From Cellulosimicrobium cellulans (GTDB taxonomy: Bacteria; Actinomycetota; Actinomycetes; Actinomycetales; Cellulomonadaceae), in contig NZ_JAMXST010000005.1 of assembly GCF_024124905.1 (NCBI RefSeq), positions 1 to 64,000 of the forward strand: a stretch of 64,000 bases of DNA. The letters run 5' to 3'. Position numbers and translations under genes: made by a program. Within the stretch, counting starts at the first letter, position 1. Every line of letters starts with the position of its first letter. Shown here piece by piece: positions 24,469 to 33,727 of this stretch. The notes beneath the pieces were generated by a model. That model was not told the origin of the DNA. It searched no databases and saw only the letters and a list, made by a program, of their open reading frames with translations.

Positions 24469-25592
24469 CGCGGCTCGCCCACGGCCTCGTCATCGGCAAG
24501 TTCTACCCGCCGCACGCCGGGCACGTGCACCTCGTCCGCACCGCGCTCGCGCGCTGCGAGCGCGTCACCGTGCAGGTGCTCGCCTCGACGAGCGAGTCGA
24601 TCCCCGCCGAGACCCGGGCGGCGTGGCTGCGCGCCGAGGTCCCGGGCGCCCGCGTCGTCCACGGGCTCGACGACGCCCCCGTCGACTACGCCGACCCCCA
24701 CGCGTGGGACGAGCACGTGAAGGTCATGCGGTCGCTGCTCGACCCCGACGACCCGCCCGTCGACGCGGTGCTCACCTCCGACCGGTACGGCGTCGAGCTC
24801 GCGCGACGCTTCGACGCCACGTGGGTCCAGGTGGACCCCGACCGCCGGCACCTGCCCGTGTCCGGGTCCGCGGTCCGCGCCGACCCCGCGGCACACTGGT
24901 GGGCGCTGCCCGCGCCGGTCCGGTCCTGGTACGTGCGGCGCGTCGTCGTGCTCGGCGCCGAGTCCACCGGCTCGACGACGCTCGCCGCCGACCTCGCCGC
25001 CCACCTCGGGCTCGACCCCGTGCTGGAGTTCGGGCGCGAGTGGTCCGAGGTCCGGCCCGGCGGCCTCGCCGCGCCGTGGCACACCGCCGAGTTCGACCTC
25101 GTCGCGCGCGAGCAGGCCCGGCGCGAGGACGACGCCGCCGCCGTGTCGCCCGTCCCGCTCCTCGTGTGCGACACCGACGTGCTCGCCACGACCCTGTGGC
25201 ACGAGCGCTACGTGGGGCACCGCTCCCCGAGCGTCGAGGCGCTCGCCGCCGCCCGGCGCCCCGACCTCTACGTCCTCACGGGCGACGAGATCCCGTTCGT
25301 CCAGGACGGCCTGCGCGACGGCGAGCACGTGCGGCACGCGATGCAGAACCGGTTCCGCGAGGTCCTCGCCGCGACCGGCCCGCGCCTGGCGGACCCGGCC
25401 GACGTGGTGCGCCACCTCGGCCCCGCCGAGCTGCCGACGCCGGACGGTGCCCGCCCCGGCGTCCCGTGGTTCGAGGTGAGCGGCGACCGGGCGAGCCGGC
25501 TCGCCCAGGCGCTGGCCGCCGTCGGGCCGCTGCTCGCCACCCCGCGCCACGTCGCCGACCCGCTCCCCCAGGCCGGCACCGACGCCTTCTGA
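24465..25592 (+). CDS. nadR: NadR-like bifunctional NMN adenylyltransferase / ribosylnicotinamide kinase
   Basis: This 375-residue protein has two domains. Residues 1-165 form a nucleotidyltransferase with GKFYPPHAGH (HxGH at 17-20) and the LPVSGSAVRADP motif. Residues 170-330 form a kinase-type P-loop domain beginning VVVLGAESTGSTTLAADLA. The P-loop has serine where the usual lysine stands (GSTT). From memory, related actinobacterial proteins have GTTT here, so this may be a subfamily trait. Coupled translation with pnuC supports a role in nicotinamide riboside salvage to NAD. The N-terminal HTH found in enterobacterial NadR is absent, so it is not expected to be a repressor. Confidence 0.88.
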   Translation: MTRLAHGLVIGKFYPPHAGHVHLVRTALARCERVTVQVLASTSESIPAETRAAWLRAEVPGARVVHGLDDAPVDYADPHAWDEHVKVMRSLLDPDDPPVDAVLTSDRYGVELARRFDATWVQVDPDRRHLPVSGSAVRADPAAHWWALPAPVRSWYVRRVVVLGAESTGSTTLAADLAAHLGLDPVLEFGREWSEVRPGGLAAPWHTAEFDLVAREQARREDDAAAVSPVPLLVCDTDVLATTLWHERYVGHRSPSVEALAAARRPDLYVLTGDEIPFVQDGLRDGEHVRHAMQNRFREVLAATGPRLADPADVVRHLGPAELPTPDGARPGVPWFEVSGDRASRLAQALAAVGPLLATPRHVADPLPQAGTDAF

Positions 25593-25674
25593 TCCCCGGC
25601 CCCGCCCCGGCGAGCCCCACGGACCCGGCACGGACGTCCCCACGACCCGCGGACGACGGTGGCAGGATCGGCCC

Positions 25675-27282
25675 GTGACCGATCTCGAGCACGTGTCCTC
25701 CGCGCCGACCCGGCCGCAGCCCGCGGGGCAGGCCGACGGGCGCAACCCGTTCGCCCTGGGCGTCGACGACCTGTTCGGCACGCCCGTCGCCGGGGCCGGC
25801 CCCGACGACGGCGCGGCCCGGGGCGGGCTGCCGCTCGACGAGAAGCTGCGCCAGGCGTACTTCTGGGTCGTCAACCACGCGATCATCAGCCCGCACTACG
25901 ACGTCGAGTTCGCGGCGCCCGGCGCGCGGGAGACGAGCTTCCGCCTCGGCGACTCGAAGGCGCTCCTCACGCTGCCGAGCGACCAGTCGTACTCGAGCTT
26001 CGTGCTGCTGCCGCTCCTGACGTTCGCCGTGCGCGGGCGGTGCCTCATGATCGGCGGGCCGGGCCGCGGGAAGACCGCGAGCGCCGTGCTCATGGGCGTC
26101 CTCGCCGGCTACCCGGTGCGCGACGTGCGCCGCGCGATGCAGCACGGGCACCCGCAGCTCACGGTGTCGGACCTGTTCGGCACGCCGCTCCCCAAGGATC
26201 TGGTGCAGGCGGACAGCCTCGCGGACGTGGACGTCGCGTGGCGGTCGTGGCTGGGCATGCGCGTGAAGATCGTCGACGAGTACAACCGCATCCCGACGCG
26301 CACGCAGTCGGCGCTGCTCACGGTGCTCGCGGACGGGTACGTCGAGGTGTACGACCAGGTGTACGAGACGGGCGATGCCGCCTGGTACCTCACGGCGAAC
26401 GACGACGCGGGCGGCGGCACGTACCAGGTGGTCGACGCGCTGCGAGACCGCATCGACGTCGTCGTGCACGCGCTGCCGTTCAACAACCGCTTCCTCGGCG
26501 ACCTCGTGGCCCGGGCCGAGCGGCGCGTGCGCCCGGAGGAGAACGTGCCGCCGGAGATCGTGTTCGACGCCGCCGAGCACGACACGCTGCACGCCGCGAT
26601 CCTCGCCGTCCCGTTCCCGGAGCCGGTGCGCCGTCGCCTCGAGTTCTTCGCGAGCCAGCTCGAGGTGCTGGAGCGCGCGGGGTGGCAGTTCGAGTACCGG
26701 ACGAAGGACACGGCGCGCGTCGCGGGCGTGGACCCGCACCTCGTGGCGACGGCGGACACGGGCCGCGACCGCCTGGGCGACGTGGGGGCGCAGACCCTCA
26801 ACGGCCTGTCGGTGCGCGCGCTGCAGTCGCTCGTCGCGTACGCGAAGGCGATGGCGTACTTCCGCGGGGACGCCGAGGTGGAGCTCGCCGACCTGCGCGC
26901 GGTGCTCCCGTTCGTGCTGCACGACAAGCTGCTCCCCGACCTGCAGTCGGCCCCGTTCGACGACCGCGAGCGCGAGCCGCTGCGCTCGGACCGCGTGTCG
27001 TGGATTCGCGACCTCTTCGACACGGCGTGCCGCCAGTACGACGCCGCCGGCCTCGACGACCAGGACGACGTCGGGGCGGTCCTCGCGGACGTCGCGGCCG
27101 GGTTCGAGGGGCTGCCCGAGGCGGAGGTGCTGCGCCGGCTCGCCCGGATCGAGCACGTGCTCGCGTCGTGGGAGAAGCACGCCAAGCTGCACGGCCACGT
27201 GTACGAGGACGCGCTCGCGCTCAAGTACGCCCACCAGCGGTACACGAACTACCTCACCTGGCTGCGCTGGAGCGGCGCGTGA
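25675..27282 (+). CDS. MoxR-like AAA+ ATPase
   Basis: This 535-residue AAA+ protein starts a five-gene cluster. Walker A is GGPGRGKT (127-134), Walker B includes KIVDEYNRIPTRTQ (DEYN at 201-204), and a sensor-1-type asparagine lies in WYLTAND. The C-terminal 150 residues are helical (LIEHVLASWEKHAKL-like end) and not typical of the short MoxR family. MoxR ATPases usually act as chaperones or remodelers with vWA proteins, and a vWA protein is encoded two genes later. The GTG at 25675 lies six bases after CAGGAT, again fitting a leaderless start. Its stop overlaps the next gene by GTGA. Confidence 0.9.
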   Translation: MTDLEHVSSAPTRPQPAGQADGRNPFALGVDDLFGTPVAGAGPDDGAARGGLPLDEKLRQAYFWVVNHAIISPHYDVEFAAPGARETSFRLGDSKALLTLPSDQSYSSFVLLPLLTFAVRGRCLMIGGPGRGKTASAVLMGVLAGYPVRDVRRAMQHGHPQLTVSDLFGTPLPKDLVQADSLADVDVAWRSWLGMRVKIVDEYNRIPTRTQSALLTVLADGYVEVYDQVYETGDAAWYLTANDDAGGGTYQVVDALRDRIDVVVHALPFNNRFLGDLVARAERRVRPEENVPPEIVFDAAEHDTLHAAILAVPFPEPVRRRLEFFASQLEVLERAGWQFEYRTKDTARVAGVDPHLVATADTGRDRLGDVGAQTLNGLSVRALQSLVAYAKAMAYFRGDAEVELADLRAVLPFVLHDKLLPDLQSAPFDDREREPLRSDRVSWIRDLFDTACRQYDAAGLDDQDDVGAVLADVAAGFEGLPEAEVLRRLARIEHVLASWEKHAKLHGHVYEDALALKYAHQRYTNYLTWLRWSGA

Positions 27283-28544
27283 CGCTGCCCGACGGCGGCC
27301 GCCCGCCGTCGGCCGAGGACGCGGGTCCCGGGGTCCGCCCGACGTTCGCCGCCCGCGCCCTCGCGGAGCGCGCGCGGTACGACGCCGTCCTCGCGCGGGC
27401 CCTCGCGCACGGCGCGGACCGCGACGGCCTGGCCGACGCGGTGCGGGAGGTGGCCGCGGCCGCGGACCCGCTCGCCCGGCAGCTCGGTGCGGACGCGTTC
27501 GCGGCGACGTGCGACGCGCTCGTCGACGCGCTCGCGCGGCTCGCCGCCGCGCGTCGCTGGCGTCCTGGCGCACCGGAGCGACGTGCGCTCCTCGACGTCG
27601 TCCCGCGGCTCGCGCCGTGGCTCGCCCTCGCCCCCGCGGCCACGGTCGCGGCCGTCGTGGACGCCGCGCGCGCCGTCGGCGGCGGGCCCGGCTCGCGCGG
27701 CGACGTGACGGCGTGGGCGGAACGCGTGGTCGCCGCCGCCGCGGCGTCACCCGCCGCGGGGCAGGACGTACCGACGGCGGGCACGGTCCGGGGCGCGGTG
27801 CTCGTCGCGGCGTGGCGCAGCGGGCTCGTGCGCTACCGGGACGCGGCGCTCGACGCCGCGCGGTCGCTCCCGGAGCCGGTCGCGCGGGCCGCGCTCTCGC
27901 TCCCTGCGTCCGGGGCGGGCGGGGCTTCCGGGCCGGTCGGGACGGTCGACGCCGCGGACCTGCGGGCCGTGCTCGACCGCCACGCCGCGGACCCGTGGTG
28001 GTGGCCCGCCGTCGGGCCGGGCGACGAGCCCGCCAGGGCACGGTGGGTCCTGCTCCCGGGCGCTCCCGGGCCCGCCCAGGTCCTGGGTCGCTTCGGCGGC
28101 TTCCGCGGGTTCGGCGGGCCGTGGCTGTCGCCCGCGCTGGTGGTCGGCACCGACGCGCGTCACCCCGGCCTGCGCTGGGTGCTGCTCTCGACCGGCGACG
28201 GCGTGCCGGCCGCCGTGGGCGCCGCGGCGGACGCCGCGACCGTCGGCGCCGAGACGGTGGAGTGGACGCTCGTCGCGGACGTCCACGGCGCGTTCGTCGC
28301 GCGCGCCCCGGGCGCCGGCGACCACGCCGCGGGCGCGGTCACGCCGCCCCGCGCCGACGTCGACGACCAGGGCCTCCACGGGTCGGACCACGGTCCCGCC
28401 GGACGACGCGCGCCCGGCCCGGCGCCCGACGCGGCCCTGACCGACGTCAGCGGCGCCGCGGTGGTCGAGACGCCGTCAGGCCGGCTCGCGCTGCTGAGCC
28501 GGACCGGCTCGTACGACGTCCTCCTCGTGCGGTGGCCCCGGTGA
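27279..28544 (+). CDS. Uncharacterised protein of the MoxR/vWA cluster
   Basis: This 421-residue Ala-rich protein is not recognised. The first 200 residues look like repeated alpha-helices (RALAERARYDAVLARALAHG and similar). The second half has beta-type segments with Trp pairs (DPWWWPAVG, RWVLLPG) and an aromatic-glycine patch (GRFGGFRGFGGPW). No signal peptide or membrane segment is seen. It overlaps both neighbours by four bases (GTGA at each junction), so it is co-translated with the ATPase and the vWA protein and may be a dedicated adaptor or substrate. Function is not assigned. Confidence 0.8.
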   Translation: MTLPDGGRPPSAEDAGPGVRPTFAARALAERARYDAVLARALAHGADRDGLADAVREVAAAADPLARQLGADAFAATCDALVDALARLAAARRWRPGAPERRALLDVVPRLAPWLALAPAATVAAVVDAARAVGGGPGSRGDVTAWAERVVAAAAASPAAGQDVPTAGTVRGAVLVAAWRSGLVRYRDAALDAARSLPEPVARAALSLPASGAGGASGPVGTVDAADLRAVLDRHAADPWWWPAVGPGDEPARARWVLLPGAPGPAQVLGRFGGFRGFGGPWLSPALVVGTDARHPGLRWVLLSTGDGVPAAVGAAADAATVGAETVEWTLVADVHGAFVARAPGAGDHAAGAVTPPRADVDDQGLHGSDHGPAGRRAPGPAPDAALTDVSGAAVVETPSGRLALLSRTGSYDVLLVRWPR

Positions 28545-30517
28545 GCGTGCCGACGCCGGAACCCGTCGGGGCGCTGCCCGACGAGCGACCTCGCGCCGAC
28601 CTCGGGGCGCTGCGTCAGCGGTGGCAGGCCGCGTGGCCCGAGGCGCTCGCGGCCTGGGGCCGGTTCACGCGCCTCGGCGCCCCGACGCTGCACGGACCCG
28701 GCACCGTCCCGGAGGGGGTCGGGTCGTTCGCGTGGTTCTCGACGACCCGCGTGAGCGTGCACGTGGACCTCGCCGAGGTCGTGGCGCTGGGGATCGAGGA
28801 CCACGCGGTCGCGGTCCTCGCGCACGAGGTGGGTCACCACGTGCTCTCCCCCGGCGACCTCACGACGAGCGCGCTCCTCGTCGCGCGCACGCGCGCCGGG
28901 CTCGTGGACCAGGACCAGCTCGCGCCGCTCACCGCGAACCTGTGGAGCGACCTGCTCGTCAACGACCGGCTGCAGCGCCGCGCCGGGATCGACCTCGCCG
29001 GTCTGTGGCGCGCGCTCGGGCCGGGGACGAGCGTGGTCATGCAGACCGTGCTGCGCGCGGACGAGATCCTGTGGGGCCTGCCGCGCGGCGACCTCACCGC
29101 GTCCGACGTCCCGGTGGCCGAGCGCGAGGCGGCGCTCGTCGCGCGGCTCGTGCGGGCCTACGCCGACGACCCCGTCGGCGGCGCCGCGGGGTTCGCCACG
29201 CTGCTGCGCACGCTGCTCGCGACCGAGGCGGGGACGCTGGCCACCGCGCAGGACCCCCGCCGCCGGGCCCGGCCCGAGCGCGGCGACCGCGAGGTCCGCC
29301 GGCGGCACCTCCAGCGGCGGCGGTCCACGCTGCCCCAGGTCGTCTGCGGGCAGGACGAGGTGGCCGGGGCGGTGCCCGGCGGGCTCGCGACGGACCCGCG
29401 CGCCGTCGAGCCGGTGCGGCACCCCGCGCTCGACCCGCGCGTCGTCGGGGACCTCGGGCTGGGCGCGGAGGAAGACCCCGTGACGGACGCCGCGCACCAC
29501 GCGCCCGGGACGGACGGCGAGGGCGCGCACGACGCGACCGGCCAGGCCCTCGCGCCGGCGGACTACGACGCGACGCTCCGGCTGCTCGGGCTCACGACGG
29601 ACGCTGCGGCGTCCGCCCGGCGCTGGTACCGCGAGCACGCCGCGCCCCTGCTCGTCCCGTTCCCCGTGCGCGAGCACGTGCGCGCCACCGAGCCGCTGCT
29701 CGGCGCGCACGAGCAGTGGGACGTGGGCGACGAGCTGGGCGACGTGGACTGGACCGGGACGCTGCTGCGCTCGCCCGTCGTCGTGCCGGGGTTCACGACC
29801 GTGCGCCGGTCGGTCGACGAGGACGCGGGCGACGAGCCCGACCGCGTCCCCGTCGACCTCGACCTCTACCTCGACTCGTCCGGCTCGATGCCGGACCCGA
29901 CGCGACGCGTCGCGCCGATCGCGCTCGCCGGGGCCGTCCTCGCGCTCTCGGCCCTGCGTGCGGGTGCCCGCGTGCAGGCCACGACGTGGAGCGGGCCGCA
30001 GCAGGTCGCCGGGACGGACGGGTTCGTGCGCGACGAGGACCGCGTGCTCGACGCGGTCGTCGCGCACTTCGGCGGCTCGACGTCGTTCCCGGTCCCGCTC
30101 CTGGAGCGCACGCACCTCGGCGACCCGGTCACCGGTGCCCCGCCGACGCGCACCCGCCCGTGCCACGTCGCCGTCATCTCCGACGACGGCGTCGTGTCGA
30201 TGTTCGACGACGTCGTCCGGCTCCGCTGGGGTGCGCGCCCCGACACGGAGCTCGTGGCGCCCCACGAGGGCACCGCGGCGCGCGCCGTCGCGGCCGCCGG
30301 GGGCGGGGGCACGCTCGTGCTGGACGTCTCGGCGAAGGGTGCCGAGACGGTGCGGGACTACGCGGTGGGCTACCGGGTCCACGCCGTGCAGACCCAGGAC
30401 GACCTCGTCGCGTTCGCCCGCGCCTTCGCACGCGAGCTGTGGGGCGCCTCGACCGGCGCTCCGCCAGGCGTCCCGACAGCGGGCGGCCGACCGGAAGGAG
30501 CCCGCCGTGACCGATGA
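28541..30517 (+). CDS. vWA-domain protein with N-terminal HEVGH metallopeptidase-like domain
   Basis: This 658-residue protein joins two modules. The N-terminal one (about 20-230) contains HEVGHH (95-100), a zinc-type motif, and LVNDRLQRR. It resembles the metallopeptidase-like part of DUF2201 proteins. The C-terminal one (about 435-640) is a von Willebrand A domain with the metal-binding DSSGS at 445-449 and an ISDDG segment. Between them lies a charged, low-complexity linker. vWA/MoxR pairs are known partners in assembling or activating protein complexes. Here the fusion suggests a regulated protease or a binding scaffold; this is inference. It shares 11 bases with the next gene. Confidence 0.85.
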   Translation: MSVPTPEPVGALPDERPRADLGALRQRWQAAWPEALAAWGRFTRLGAPTLHGPGTVPEGVGSFAWFSTTRVSVHVDLAEVVALGIEDHAVAVLAHEVGHHVLSPGDLTTSALLVARTRAGLVDQDQLAPLTANLWSDLLVNDRLQRRAGIDLAGLWRALGPGTSVVMQTVLRADEILWGLPRGDLTASDVPVAEREAALVARLVRAYADDPVGGAAGFATLLRTLLATEAGTLATAQDPRRRARPERGDREVRRRHLQRRRSTLPQVVCGQDEVAGAVPGGLATDPRAVEPVRHPALDPRVVGDLGLGAEEDPVTDAAHHAPGTDGEGAHDATGQALAPADYDATLRLLGLTTDAAASARRWYREHAAPLLVPFPVREHVRATEPLLGAHEQWDVGDELGDVDWTGTLLRSPVVVPGFTTVRRSVDEDAGDEPDRVPVDLDLYLDSSGSMPDPTRRVAPIALAGAVLALSALRAGARVQATTWSGPQQVAGTDGFVRDEDRVLDAVVAHFGGSTSFPVPLLERTHLGDPVTGAPPTRTRPCHVAVISDDGVVSMFDDVVRLRWGARPDTELVAPHEGTAARAVAAAGGGGTLVLDVSAKGAETVRDYAVGYRVHAVQTQDDLVAFARAFARELWGASTGAPPGVPTAGGRPEGARRDR

Positions 30518-31118
30518 CCCCGCCCGCCCGACGGTGGAGGGCCCCGCGCTCGCCGACGTCGTGCACCGCCTGGCCGACACGCCCCCGGACGTGCTGGACC
30601 ACCCCGTGGTCGCGGCCGCCGCGCTCGTCGGCGACACCGCGGACCTGCTCGCCGGGTCCGGCGCGGTCGGCGTGCTGCGCGGCCCGCAGCGCGCCGCCGT
30701 CGAGGCGCTGTGCACGCACGCCCCGTACGCGGCGCTCGCCGGGACGGTCTGCTGGCTGCTGCGCGACGAGCGCCTGCTCGCCACGCCCGCGTCCCGGGCC
30801 GCCGCGACGCCGGGCGCGCTCGTCCGGGTCGTCGAGCAGACCGTGCCCGCCCTCGCCCTGCTCCGGACGCCGGACGAGTGGCTGCACGCGCCGACGGCGC
30901 GCGAGGAGCTGGCCCGCGCCGTGCTGCGCGAGCTCGGGCTGCGGCCCGCGGGCGAGAGCCCCGAGGTGGCCGCGGACCGGTGGGCGGCCGTGAGCACGGC
31001 CGAGCAGCGCCGGATCGCCCGCGAGATGGCGCAGGAGGCGCGCCGCGCCGAGCAGCTCGCACGCGAGCTCGCGGAGAAGCGCGCCAAGGAGGCCGCCGCG
31101 CAGTACGCGAACTACTAG
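30507..31118 (+). CDS. Small helical protein of the MoxR/vWA cluster
   Basis: This 203-residue protein has no recognised family. It is mostly helical. The last 50 residues are strongly charged and Ala-rich (RRAEQLARELAEKRAKEAAAQY) and form a likely coiled coil ending in NY. The GTG start is preceded by GGAAGGAG, and the gene overlaps the vWA gene by 11 bases. It may mediate contacts within the complex. No signal peptide or membrane segment. Confidence 0.75.
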   Translation: MTDDPARPTVEGPALADVVHRLADTPPDVLDHPVVAAAALVGDTADLLAGSGAVGVLRGPQRAAVEALCTHAPYAALAGTVCWLLRDERLLATPASRAAATPGALVRVVEQTVPALALLRTPDEWLHAPTAREELARAVLRELGLRPAGESPEVAADRWAAVSTAEQRRIAREMAQEARRAEQLARELAEKRAKEAAAQYANY

Positions 31119-31139
31119 CGAAGCTCCTGACGAGGACTC

Positions 31140-32696
31140 ATGACGACACCCGACGACGCCCCCGACCTCACGCTCGACGAGTACGCCCCGGGCTCCGCGG
31201 TCGCGCTCACCGACGCCGAGCGCTGGCCCACGCTCGACGACGCGGGCCGGGCCGCGCTCGACGCGGTGCGGGACCACCCCGCCGCGCCCGCCTGGGTCCA
31301 CGTCACGGGCGACCGGCTGCGCCCCGACGACCTGCCCGTGCTCGACGAGGTCGCGGCCCGCCTCGCCGCGGGCCGTGCCGACACCCGTCCCGGCACCCGC
31401 GTCGAGGCCGCCGACGACACCCGTCCCGGCACCCGCGCCGAGGGCCCGGCCGCGCCCTCCGGCGTCGCGGCCGCGCCCTCCGCCCCGCCCGCATGGGTGG
31501 GCGCCCTCGTCGACCGGGCGCACGCCGTCGTGCCGCGGTACCGCCGGGCGCGCGACCGCGGGGAGAGCCGGGCCGGGTCACCGCTCACCGCGGTCCCGCC
31601 TGTCACGCGCGACGACCTGCGGCACGACGTGGCGTCGTTCGTGCCGGTGGACGTGCCGCTCGGCCGCGTGCTCGAGGGCACGAGCTCCGGCAGCACGGGC
31701 GCGGCGGTCCGCGTCCCGCTGCACCCCGTGGCCGTCGCGGCGGACCTCGTGCTCCTGCAGCACCTCGTCGCGAGCACGGGCGCGGACTGGGAGCCCGCGC
31801 CCGGCCGCCTGGGCCTGATGAACCTGGTGGACCAGCGCGAGGCGTTCACGTACGCGTCGGCGATGACCGGGTTCCGGCGCGGCCCCGGCGTCGCCGCACC
31901 GACCATGGCGCGCGTCAACCTCGACCCCGGCGCGTGGACGCGCCCGGGCGACCGTGCGGCGTTCCTCGCGGCGCAGGACCCGCAGGTGGTGTCGAGCTCG
32001 CCGCTGCCGCTGCTCGCGCTCGCCCGGCTCGCGCACGAGGGACTCGCCCTGCACCCGGTCGCGCTCGTCAGCGGGGCCGCGCACCTGTCGGGCGTCGCCC
32101 GCGCACGCCTGCACGCCACGTGGGACGTGCCCGTCGTCGACCTCTACGGGCTGCGCGAGACGGGCGCGGTCGCGGCCCGCACGGACGGGGGGCCGTTCGT
32201 CGTCGTCGGGGGCCGACGCGTCTGGGTCGAGATCCTCGACGACGACGGCGTGCCCGTCCCCGACGGCGGCCTCGGCGAGGTCGTCGTCACGGTCGACGAG
32301 AACCCGTACCTGCCGCTGCTGCGCTACCGCACCGGCGATCGCGCGCGGATCGTGCGGCGCGGTGACCAGGTCGAGCTGCACGACCTGGAGGGCCGGTCGC
32401 CCGTGCGCTACCTGCGGCCCGACGGCGCCTGGGTGCCGTCGGTCGACGCCGCCCAGCACCTCCAGGCCCACGGCATGGCCGCGTGGCAGCTCCACCAGGC
32501 GGCTGACGGGAGCGTGGTGCTCGACGTCGTCCCCGACGCGCCCGGTGACGCCGGGGCCAGGGCCGCGCGCGCCGCGGGGGACGCCGTCGGGCACCTGCTG
32601 GGACGCCGCGTCGCCGTGCGCGAGGTGAGCCCCGCCCGGCTCGGGGCGGGCCGGGCGCGTCGCTGGTCGAGCGACGTGCCCGGCGGGGCCGCCTGA
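31140..32696 (+). CDS. AMP-binding (PaaK/CapK-like) adenylate-forming enzyme
   Basis: This 518-residue protein belongs to the ANL adenylating superfamily. The ATP-grasping loop is EGTSSGSTGAAVRVP (about 180), the acyl-site motif is DLYGLRETG (about 335), and YRTGDRARI (about 395) binds the ribose. The first 140 residues contain a duplicated DTRPGTR stretch and are not conserved. Phenylacetate-CoA ligase and CapK-type proteins are the nearest kinds. The acid substrate is unknown. It follows the coiled-coil gene by 21 bp in the same direction, so it is likely in the same operon as the MoxR and vWA genes, an unexpected partner for them. Confidence 0.85.
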   Translation: MTTPDDAPDLTLDEYAPGSAVALTDAERWPTLDDAGRAALDAVRDHPAAPAWVHVTGDRLRPDDLPVLDEVAARLAAGRADTRPGTRVEAADDTRPGTRAEGPAAPSGVAAAPSAPPAWVGALVDRAHAVVPRYRRARDRGESRAGSPLTAVPPVTRDDLRHDVASFVPVDVPLGRVLEGTSSGSTGAAVRVPLHPVAVAADLVLLQHLVASTGADWEPAPGRLGLMNLVDQREAFTYASAMTGFRRGPGVAAPTMARVNLDPGAWTRPGDRAAFLAAQDPQVVSSSPLPLLALARLAHEGLALHPVALVSGAAHLSGVARARLHATWDVPVVDLYGLRETGAVAARTDGGPFVVVGGRRVWVEILDDDGVPVPDGGLGEVVVTVDENPYLPLLRYRTGDRARIVRRGDQVELHDLEGRSPVRYLRPDGAWVPSVDAAQHLQAHGMAAWQLHQAADGSVVLDVVPDAPGDAGARAARAAGDAVGHLLGRRVAVREVSPARLGAGRARRWSSDVPGGAA

Positions 32697-32700
32697 CGCC

Positions 32701-33435
32701 TCAGCCGAGCTGGCCGACCGGGCGGTAGACGACCGAGGACGCCTTGTTGTCGAACGTGCCCAGCGTCGCGCAGTGCGGCGTGCAGTTCTTCTTCGCGCCC
32801 GCGTAGCTGTACGAGTCGTACAGGGTCACCCAGCAGCCCGCGTAGGTCGTGGCGGAGCTGACGACGTTGTTCATGAGCAGGTTCGCGAGGTTCGGGAACC
32901 CGTAGGTGGACCCGCCGTAGCAGCCGTTGGTGCCGGAGCCGTAGAGCACCTTCGACGCGCCCTTGTAGTTGGCGTCCCGCCACAGCACGCCCAGGACGAG
33001 CGAGCTCGCCGCCGCGGTGGTCGCGCGCGCCGTCGTGCCGAGACCCGACCCGGCCACCGCCGACGCGTTGAGCTCGGCGACGAGCCCCTCGACCTCGGCG
33101 GGTGTCGCGTCGGCGAGGCGCGCCGCGGCGACGTCGCCGCCCGAGGCGAACTCCAGCGCCTCCTCGAGCGAGTCGAAGCACACCTCGGGCGCCGGCGGGA
33201 GCGTGGCGGGGTCCTGGCCGGGCAGGAGGGGCTGGGCCTGCACCGCGCAGCTCTCCCCGCTGGAGACCTGCGCGTCGGAGGCGGCGTCGGCGGTCGGGTC
33301 GGTCGTGGCCGTCCGGTCCCACGTCACGACGCGCAGGTCGGGCTCGGACGCCAGGGCAGGAGAGGCGACCGCGGCGGTCGCGACGACGCCGGCGACGAGC
33401 GCGGCGGACAGGACCCGGAGCGAGGATCTGGTCAT
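32701..33435 (-). CDS. Secreted protein with beta-gamma crystallin / peptidase inhibitor I36-like domain
   Basis: This 244-residue protein has a Sec signal peptide (hydrophobic 8-28, cleavage near ALAS). The middle is Ala-rich. The C-terminal 100 residues have two Greek-key-like halves: WRDANYKGASKVLYGSG, then SSATTYAGCWVTLYDSYSYAG, and a last NKASSVVYRP. Six cysteines are in the mature C-terminal half. This fits the beta-gamma crystallin fold, including inhibitors of family I36. A GGAG site precedes the ATG. It is divergent from a secreted subtilase, so a role as inhibitor or partner is possible but not shown. Confidence 0.72.
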   Translation of the reverse strand: MTRSSLRVLSAALVAGVVATAAVASPALASEPDLRVVTWDRTATTDPTADAASDAQVSSGESCAVQAQPLLPGQDPATLPPAPEVCFDSLEEALEFASGGDVAAARLADATPAEVEGLVAELNASAVAGSGLGTTARATTAAASSLVLGVLWRDANYKGASKVLYGSGTNGCYGGSTYGFPNLANLLMNNVVSSATTYAGCWVTLYDSYSYAGAKKNCTPHCATLGTFDNKASSVVYRPVGQLG

Positions 33436-33727
33436 GGTTCTCCTTCTGCGTGGGCCACGCCCCCGGGTTTCGCACCCCCGTGGACCTGACGCGGGAAGGG
33501 GACTCCCACAGGACGGCCACGTCCTGTGACCCCGCCCGCATCGTAGAGCGTGCCGGCCACGTTGTCTCCGGGCGCCGTGCCCGAGTGCGGGCGCCCGTCG
33601 CTGGGCAGTTCGGGCAGTCGTTGGTTACCGTGCTCGGGTGGTCTGTGTCCCACCCGGGCGAGACCGCAGGGAAGGACCCATCCACGAACCCTTCGCCGAA
33701 CCGGCTCTGCCGGGGAGATGAGTGTCG

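Noticed and set aside
33436-33727. Small genes between the I36-like protein and the subtilase
   Set aside because: Open frames there have no ribosome binding site, no recognisable domain and overlap both promoters.
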